A stretch of 11,346 bases of DNA from CAYZSU01 sp964480565. GTDB lineage: Bacteria; UBA10199; 2-02-FULL-44-16; JAAZCA01. Within the stretch, counting starts at the first letter, position 1, and each line of letters begins with the position of its first letter. The position numbers and the translations under genes were made by a program. Where the stretch lies: positions 1 to 11,346 of the forward strand of contig CAYZSU010000070.1 of assembly GCA_964480565.1 (NCBI GenBank), given 5' to 3'. Below, one piece after another: positions 6,155-11,346 of this stretch. The notes below the pieces were generated by a model that saw nothing but the letters and a program-made list of their open reading frames with translations, did no database searches and had not been told where the DNA came from.

Positions 6155-6915
6155 GACTTTGGACAGGCAAGCTGACAGATATCACAGCCATATTGATTCG
6201 GCATCATATGCGCCGTGATCTCTGATGGAATAGACAGTTTACTTTGCGTAGTATGATAGGAAATACACTGCCTCGCATCCAGAATTTGTTCCTTAATAAT
6301 CGCTTGGGTTGGACAGGCATCCATGCAGGCCGTACAATTTCCACATTGATCCTGCATAGGTACATCTTCAGGTAATTCAATAGATATGAGCAATTCACCG
6401 AGTACTATCCACGAACCATAGTCTGGATGAAGAATCAATGTATGCTTACCCATCCAACCAATTCCTGCACGATATGCCAATGCTTTTTCTAAAACAGGAC
6501 TTGTATCCACACAGACCTTACACTTGGCATCCGGATAATACTCGCGAAGCATATCCCGTATTTTGCGTAATTTTCCCTTTAGTATATGATGATAATCCTC
6601 GCCTCTGGCATATCTCGCACAGGCAGGCGCATAGCTATTTATTGACTCAGAACCACCTTGTATACCCGATTTCCCATACGGATAGGCCACACAAATCACA
6701 CTCTTTGCAGATGGCAATAATGCTTTGGGATCTAGCCGAATATCACGCCTGGCCGCTATCCAGTGCATATCTGCCATCCACCCATTGCGAATATAAGTAT
6801 CCAAATACGCACCATGATCTATGGAATCCGCTGATGAGATACCAAAGGCAATAAACCCTAGCGTCTTTGAATAATCATGAAGCATTTGTTTTATATTGAT
6901 CGTTGCTGACATCAT
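6145..6915 (-). CDS. queG: Epoxyqueuosine reductase, short form
   Basis: A 256-aa cytoplasmic enzyme of the QueG family, which reduces epoxyqueuosine to queuosine at tRNA position 34 using cobalamin and two [4Fe-4S] clusters. Visible are the DUF1730-type N-terminal region (LPSAKSVICVAYPY at 67-80, YARGEDYHHILKGKL at 102-116), the substrate block CVDTSPVLEKALAYRAGIGW with D137 at the position of the catalytic Asp, and GKHTLILHPDYGSWIVLGELL. The ferredoxin region follows: C191, C194, C197, C201, then C217, C244, C247, C251, all eight cluster ligands. E. coli-type QueG is about 380 aa and carries a C-terminal HEAT-like tRNA-binding domain; here the protein stops five residues after the last ligand (CPKSKK). 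Short forms may be normal in some lineages. Start: tandem ATG ATG at 6915 with weak GAG upstream. Divergent from the COG2426 gene. Confidence 0.88.
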   Translation of the reverse strand: MMSATINIKQMLHDYSKTLGFIAFGISSADSIDHGAYLDTYIRNGWMADMHWIAARRDIRLDPKALLPSAKSVICVAYPYGKSGIQGGSESINSYAPACARYARGEDYHHILKGKLRKIRDMLREYYPDAKCKVCVDTSPVLEKALAYRAGIGWMGKHTLILHPDYGSWIVLGELLISIELPEDVPMQDQCGNCTACMDACPTQAIIKEQILDARQCISYHTTQSKLSIPSEITAHMMPNQYGCDICQLACPKSKK

Positions 6916-6988
6916 GCGAGCTCATATCGAATCTCATTGATGATGAACAGAAAAAAATTTAAAATTGTGTTTTACAGCACCCCCCATG

Positions 6989-7017
6989 TTTACAGCTATA
7001 AATTGCAAATTTATATA
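6989..7017 (+). promoter_or_regulatory. Sigma70-type promoter of the COG2426 gene
   Basis: A -35 box TTTACA (6989-6994) and a -10 box TATATA (7012-7017) are separated by 17 nt. The transcript would start near 7024, giving a leader of about 16 nt before the ATG at 7040. This is the best spaced promoter pair in the window and probably also serves the activase gene downstream. Confidence 0.55.
6998..7014. promoter_or_regulatory. Palindrome ATAAATT-GCA-AATTTAT over the promoter spacer
   Basis: Perfect 7-bp arms around GCA. It lies between the -35 and -10 boxes and touches the -10, the classic place for a repressor operator in the divergent queG/COG2426 region. The AT-rich sequence could also arise by chance. 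Confidence 0.35.
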
Positions 7018-7039
7018 AAGCATGTCATAGATAATAGCT

Positions 7040-7552
7040 ATGTTAATCAATATTATGATACTGACAGCTATTACACTCATTCCTGCATTTGAGCTACGGG
7101 CATCCATTCCATATGGCATTTTACAGGGATCCGTTAGTTTGCCATTTCATATTACTGTAACCGGCATGGGCATGCATTTCTTCACCGTATTTATCATATG
7201 TGCCATAGCCAATATATTTCTTGGCACATTACTTTACCCGTGCTTAACCTATATACACCGAATATTTGAGCGTATCCCTATTATATCCAAACTATGGCAG
7301 CGCATTATCGCACGAAGTCAATCACGACTCGCCCCCTATGTATCCAAATACGGCACGATCGGTATTGCACTATTTATCGCTGTGCCTTTGCCTGGCAGCG
7401 GCAGCTATAGCGGTGCATTGGGCGCGTATATCTTGGGACTTAATTATCGTCAATTCTTCATCGCCAATATTATCGGCGTACTCATTGCTGCTATTGCAGT
7501 AACAACAATTACCCTAAGCGGGCAAAGCTTATGGCAGTTTATACACCCTTGA
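7040..7552 (+). CDS. Small multidrug-export-like membrane protein (COG2426 family)
   Basis: A 170-aa integral membrane protein of the Sm_multidrug_ex family (PF06695/COG2426). The family signatures are clear: an N-terminal hydrophobic helix running into P-x-FELRASIPYGI (residues 15-27), then a membrane segment (about 46-68), a basic cytoplasmic stretch (about 72-103, RIFERIPIISKLWQRI), and the motif PLPGSGSYSGALGAYILGL (115-133; family pattern PLPGTGxWTGALxAxLLGL), ending with a last hydrophobic helix (138-159). The export label comes from early annotation of the family; the transported substrate is not established. Length is normal. The ATG at 7040 has no clear ribosome binding site, and a second in-frame ATG is at 7055. 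The fused activase follows 45 nt downstream on the same strand, so the two may be co-transcribed. Confidence 0.88.
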   Translation: MLINIMILTAITLIPAFELRASIPYGILQGSVSLPFHITVTGMGMHFFTVFIICAIANIFLGTLLYPCLTYIHRIFERIPIISKLWQRIIARSQSRLAPYVSKYGTIGIALFIAVPLPGSGSYSGALGAYILGLNYRQFFIANIIGVLIAAIAVTTITLSGQSLWQFIHP

Positions 7553-7584
7553 TCTTCATCAGAAACGAAATCAACATACTATGC

Positions 7585-7590
7585 GAAGGT
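7585..7590 (+). promoter_or_regulatory. Ribosome binding site GAAGGT for the activase gene
   Basis: GAAGGT lies 7 nt before the ATG at 7598. The nearby ATG at 7581 reads only six codons before TGA, so 7598 is the start. Confidence 0.65.
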
Positions 7591-7597
7591 CACAATT

Positions 7598-10500
7598 ATG
7601 ACGACACATCATTCACTTCATCCCATTTATCTAGGAATCGATCTCGGATCCATATCCGCTAAAATTGCATGTTTGGATAATGACAATCATATCTGCTATG
7701 AAAAATGGCAACGTGTCGCAGGTAATCCCCTAGCCACATTAACGACCATCCTCAATGACATGCATGCCAAGCTTCCAAATGCACAAATCATGAGTATTGC
7801 TATCACTGGCAGCGGAAAATCACTGCTCGCAACATTACCACATTGTACGCTCATCAATGAAATCAGCGCCCATTCAAAAGCCGTACAATTGCTCCATCCG
7901 CATATCCGCACTATTATTGAAATTGGCGGCCAAGATGCCAAACTCATTATTTTTGATTCCAATGGACATATGGATAAATTTCAAATGAATGAACTCTGTG
8001 CCGCAGGCACAGGGGCTTTTTTGGATCAACAAGCTGCTAGGCTAGGCATGACTATCACTGACTTTGCTGCACTTGGCCTTACATCCACACAACCTGCCAC
8101 CATTGCAGGCCGATGTGCTGTATTTGCTAAAACGGATATGACGCATCACCAGCAACAAGGTCGAAGTCAAGCGGATATTATCGCAGGGCTAAACAATGCA
8201 CTGGTCAGAAGTTATCTATCTAATTTAGTTCGAGGAAAAAAATTACCCACCCCTATTATGTTCCAAGGCGGTGTTTCCAAAAATGACGGTTTAACAAATG
8301 CCTTTAAATCAACACTATCCTTAGCAGATCAGCAATTTATTATCGCTGATCACCCACTAACCATGGGTGCCATTGGTGCAGCCTATTCGACTAAAATGAA
8401 CCCGGCAAGCAAACACCCCCTCTGCATGGATGAACTGCATGAGTATATCCGCACTGCCAAACAGGCAGCATCACGTATTAACAACATATCTTCACCTACA
8501 AATATCCCGCCAAACCATGCGGCCACATCCATCGTACCCAATTGGGAATCGCTCAATTTAAATGGCACGATTTTGGGCATTGATATTGGATCGGTATCTG
8601 TCAAAGCAGTACTGATCAAGGACAATGACCTCATTGCGAATTATTATGAATTTTCTGACGGCAAACCCATTCAAACACTTCAAACCATTATTGAAAAAAT
8701 CAAATCCCAATTTCCCGGTGAGTATATCGATGCTATTGCAGCCACAGGCAGCGGACGCGGCGCAATTGGCGCGATAATTCAAGCAGACACTGTTATTGAT
8801 GAAATCACAGCGCAAGTATCTGCAGCACGCTGGCTCATGCCAGAAGTGGATACTATTATCGAAATGGGCGGCCAGGATGCCAAATGGATTCGTTTAACCA
8901 ATGGCCGGATTAAAAACTTTGAGATGAACAAAGTCTGTGCCGCTGGCACAGGGGCATTTTTACAGGAACAAGCCGCTAGACTCAACATGACACTCGATGA
9001 ATTATCCCAAAACGCGCTTCAAAGTACACAGCCCGCTAATCTAGGCGCACGATGCACTGTATTCATGGAATCGGACTGGATATCCAATCAACAGATGGGC
9101 GCATCCATACAAAGTCTATCTGCAGGTCTTATGCGCGGCATCGTGTCCAATTATATGGATAAAGTAAAAGGCAAGTGGTCTTGCGGATCTCATATCCTCT
9201 TTTTGGGCGGTGTTTCCAAAAACAATGCCATTCAGCAGGCATTTTATCATGCACTAGATGTTGACATTCATATATCTGACATTGGCACAATCACCGCAGC
9301 AATCGGTGCAAGCATTTGTGCCAATGCATCCGATTATTCCAATCGGCGATTGCTTGATGACATCCAGCTTTTGCCAACATCTCATTTCACATGCCAATCA
9401 TGTGATAATGTATGCCGCATCACCAAGGTACATGCTAGCCCAGCTCAATTTATGGGTGGCAGATGCGACAAATGGGATCATGCCCATCATAACACACAGA
9501 TACATACACGATCTTATTATCACAATTACCGTCACCAGCTACTTCATCAATGCCTATCATCTAATGCATCAATAAATCCACAACTCCCACATATTGGCAT
9601 TCCACTGGCTCTGCTCGCATATGATCGTTTGCCCCTTTGGGTGACTTTCTTTAAAGAGCTTGGCCATGCAATAACAATATCACCGCAAACACATACACGC
9701 ATGTATCAACACGGACAATCCAAAATCAGCGTAGAAACATGTTTACCTGTTAAAGCCTTTTGCAGCCATGTCCTGCATCTGGACAATGACCCTCAGATCC
9801 ATCACATATTTATTCCCAACTATATTCAAACGGGCGAAGATCAGCATGGCAAGGAAACCGTTCATTGTCCATACATTCAAGCGGCCCGCCAAATGCTAGG
9901 ATCTTATCACTCAGATAAATTCATGACACCCAATATTCATTGGCGTTTTTCAGCCAAGGATGAAGAGAATGAAATGATCCAGCTTGCCATGACACTTAGC
10001 CATAGCAAGTCAACGGCTAAACACGCATGGATAAAAGGATTGCGTGCATGGAATGAATTTCATAATACATTAAAATCGCGCGGCAAAAACGTGCTATCAC
10101 AATTGCATGACGGGCACCTTCCACGCGCTATATTACTGCTTGGCAAGGATTACAATCTAGCGGATCCATTTCTTCACTCCAATGCAATTCAAATTTTGGA
10201 AGATATGGGCGAAACGGTTATCACGCAGGATATGATCGCTGATGATTCCGGCAATTACCCAAAAAAATATAAGAGCATTTGTTGGATGCACAATAAAGAA
10301 ATTCTATCCGCTGCCTATCAAGCTACGGACATCCCCAATCTATACCCAATCATGATTTCCAGCTTTGGCTGTGGTCCTGACTCGTTTACACGCGAGGCAG
10401 TCTCCGATATTTTGGGCAATCGCGCACATTTTATTTTGGAAGTAGATGAGCATGCGGAAAGCATCGGCATTCACACACGACTCGAAGCCTTTATTGAGTC

Positions 10501-11346
10501 CATCGATGATATCAGCCATGCCCAACCATGCACACCCATGAGCACACCTTTGAGCCTAAACAATGTTAAACGCGTCTTTTTACCGCATTTTTCAGATCAT
10601 GGATTTGCCTTTGCAGCGACAATCAAGGCCCTTGGCTTTGAGCCTATTTTATTACCCCTCCCGGATCATGAAAGTGAATCATTGGGCGAAAAACATGTAC
10701 AGCATGGCCAATGCCACCCCTATACATTATTGCTTGGCGATTATATCAAAGCCGCAAACGGTGAGAATCACCCAGAGGATGCATGTTTTTTCATTCCAGA
10801 ATCCATTGCCTGCCGCTTGGGGCAATTTGGCATGGAAATGCGTTATGTTGCGAAGGAAAAGGGCTTAAAGCTTCCCATTATCACACAAGTACAAGAACTC
10901 ATGCCCTATATGGGAAATACATCCCTTTGGACCCCTTATCAATCCATCATCCTATATTGGGAAATGATGCGCGGTATGGATTATCTCATGCAGCTATTTT
11001 TAGAAACACGCGCCTATGCCTATCACCCAGAGGATGCAGATGATGCCCATGATCGAGCCAAGGCCATTTTATTCACACACCTTCATCCAGGCAAATTAAT
11101 GACTGGATTTCAAAAAGCCATTGATCAGTTCACATCTATTCCAGTCGACAGATCGCAAACACGCATAAAAATTGGCATCACCGGTGATTATTATACGCGT
11201 ATCTGCGATCATGCCAATCAATCGATATTTAAAGAAATCGAATCACGTGGCGGTATGATCATGCTTCCCCCCACCATGTCTGACTTTGCCAAGTACGATG
11301 CCTATCAAAAACCCAGCGGATTTCTTGCCCATGGCCGGTATAAGGA
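7598..11346 (+). CDS. Fused 2-hydroxyacyl-CoA dehydratase activase-like protein, 3' end outside window
   Basis: The frame is open to the window edge: 1249 codons and no stop. Two complete BadF/BadG/BcrA/BcrD ATPase domains are in tandem. Domain 1 (about 10-265): GIDLGSIS (13-20), GSGK (71-74), GGQDAK (110-115), CAAGTG (134-139), C173 in GRC, GGVSKN (224-229). Domain 2 (about 325-575): GIDIGSVS (327-334), GSGR (384-387), GGQDAK (424-429), CAAGTG (447-452), C486, GGVSKN (537-542). C134/C173 and C447/C486 match the cysteines that bridge the [4Fe-4S] cluster in dimeric activases such as HgdC, so the fusion could form an intramolecular pseudo-dimer. A cysteine block follows (C599, C602, C606, C623), then a COG3580/DUF2229-like region (from about 665, VETCLPVKAFCSH) and a COG3581-like region (about 1035, QCHPYTLLLGDY; IACRLGQFG). 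Known activases use ATP to inject electrons into radical dehydratases. The target of these fused proteins is not established and no dehydratase subunits lie nearby. Family members are usually about 1400-1500 aa. Confidence 0.93.
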   Translation, partial: MTTHHSLHPIYLGIDLGSISAKIACLDNDNHICYEKWQRVAGNPLATLTTILNDMHAKLPNAQIMSIAITGSGKSLLATLPHCTLINEISAHSKAVQLLHPHIRTIIEIGGQDAKLIIFDSNGHMDKFQMNELCAAGTGAFLDQQAARLGMTITDFAALGLTSTQPATIAGRCAVFAKTDMTHHQQQGRSQADIIAGLNNALVRSYLSNLVRGKKLPTPIMFQGGVSKNDGLTNAFKSTLSLADQQFIIADHPLTMGAIGAAYSTKMNPASKHPLCMDELHEYIRTAKQAASRINNISSPTNIPPNHAATSIVPNWESLNLNGTILGIDIGSVSVKAVLIKDNDLIANYYEFSDGKPIQTLQTIIEKIKSQFPGEYIDAIAATGSGRGAIGAIIQADTVIDEITAQVSAARWLMPEVDTIIEMGGQDAKWIRLTNGRIKNFEMNKVCAAGTGAFLQEQAARLNMTLDELSQNALQSTQPANLGARCTVFMESDWISNQQMGASIQSLSAGLMRGIVSNYMDKVKGKWSCGSHILFLGGVSKNNAIQQAFYHALDVDIHISDIGTITAAIGASICANASDYSNRRLLDDIQLLPTSHFTCQSCDNVCRITKVHASPAQFMGGRCDKWDHAHHNTQIHTRSYYHNYRHQLLHQCLSSNASINPQLPHIGIPLALLAYDRLPLWVTFFKELGHAITISPQTHTRMYQHGQSKISVETCLPVKAFCSHVLHLDNDPQIHHIFIPNYIQTGEDQHGKETVHCPYIQAARQMLGSYHSDKFMTPNIHWRFSAKDEENEMIQLAMTLSHSKSTAKHAWIKGLRAWNEFHNTLKSRGKNVLSQLHDGHLPRAILLLGKDYNLADPFLHSNAIQILEDMGETVITQDMIADDSGNYPKKYKSICWMHNKEILSAAYQATDIPNLYPIMISSFGCGPDSFTREAVSDILGNRAHFILEVDEHAESIGIHTRLEAFIESIDDISHAQPCTPMSTPLSLNNVKRVFLPHFSDHGFAFAATIKALGFEPILLPLPDHESESLGEKHVQHGQCHPYTLLLGDYIKAANGENHPEDACFFIPESIACRLGQFGMEMRYVAKEKGLKLPIITQVQELMPYMGNTSLWTPYQSIILYWEMMRGMDYLMQLFLETRAYAYHPEDADDAHDRAKAILFTHLHPGKLMTGFQKAIDQFTSIPVDRSQTRIKIGITGDYYTRICDHANQSIFKEIESRGGMIMLPPTMSDFAKYDAYQKPSGFLAHGRYK

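Noticed and set aside
5946..6218. ORFs crossing the MITE on both strands (5946-6218 + and 5930-6127 -)
   Set aside because: They lie inside the inverted-repeat element and run into queG or its terminator; no coding features or start signals.
9258..9575. Plus- and minus-strand ORFs of 60-105 codons within 7598-11346
   Set aside because: They are out-of-frame shadows of the continuous activase reading frame, which carries all the family motifs.

Overview
The window comes from a bacterial chromosome, moderately AT-rich, that I cannot place to a phylum. The best lineage clue is the right-hand gene, a large fused 2-hydroxyacyl-CoA dehydratase activase-like protein. Such proteins are typical of strict anaerobes such as Clostridia, Spirochaetes, Bacteroidetes and Desulfobacterota. 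I see no tRNA, rRNA, CRISPR array, phage gene or transposase.

Layout, left to right: (1) 129-2411 (+) encodes a 760-aa protein with a hydrophobic N-terminal third and about ten degenerate HEAT/ARM-like helical repeats. Its start is doubtful and it may be the 3' part of a once longer gene. (2) 2431-2604 is a tandem array of a 71-73 nt hairpin unit between two convergent genes; on the minus strand each hairpin runs into 7-8 U, so it can act as a double terminator. (3) 2644-3300 (-) encodes a stand-alone B3/B4-domain protein (PheRS beta editing-domain-like). (4) 3301-3803 is a non-coding divergent region with several inverted repeats. (5) 3804-5933 (+) encodes a 709-aa exported protein with a signal peptide, an Asn-rich predicted beta-helix, a long acidic linker and a C-terminal membrane anchor. 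(6) 5939-6089 is a clean MITE-like element with 15-bp terminal inverted repeats and a 5-bp target duplication, inserted directly after that gene's stop codon and before its terminator (6118-6154). (7) 6145-6915 (-) encodes a short QueG-type epoxyqueuosine reductase. (8) 7040-7552 (+) encodes a small COG2426-type membrane protein preceded by a good promoter. (9) 7598 to the window end (+) encodes the fused activase, cut off by the window edge.

The left half (HEAT and beta-helix genes, repeats, MITE) is more AT- and Asn/Ile-rich and looks accessory and fast-evolving. The right half (queG, COG2426, activase) looks like conserved core metabolism. Two tRNA-related functions occur (the B3/B4 protein and QueG) but they are not in one operon. 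The only likely operon is COG2426 plus the activase (45-nt gap, same strand). I found no clear new multi-gene system. The items most worth a second look are the exported beta-helix protein with its unusual C-terminal tail, the nested duplications in the HEAT protein, and the two repeat elements.
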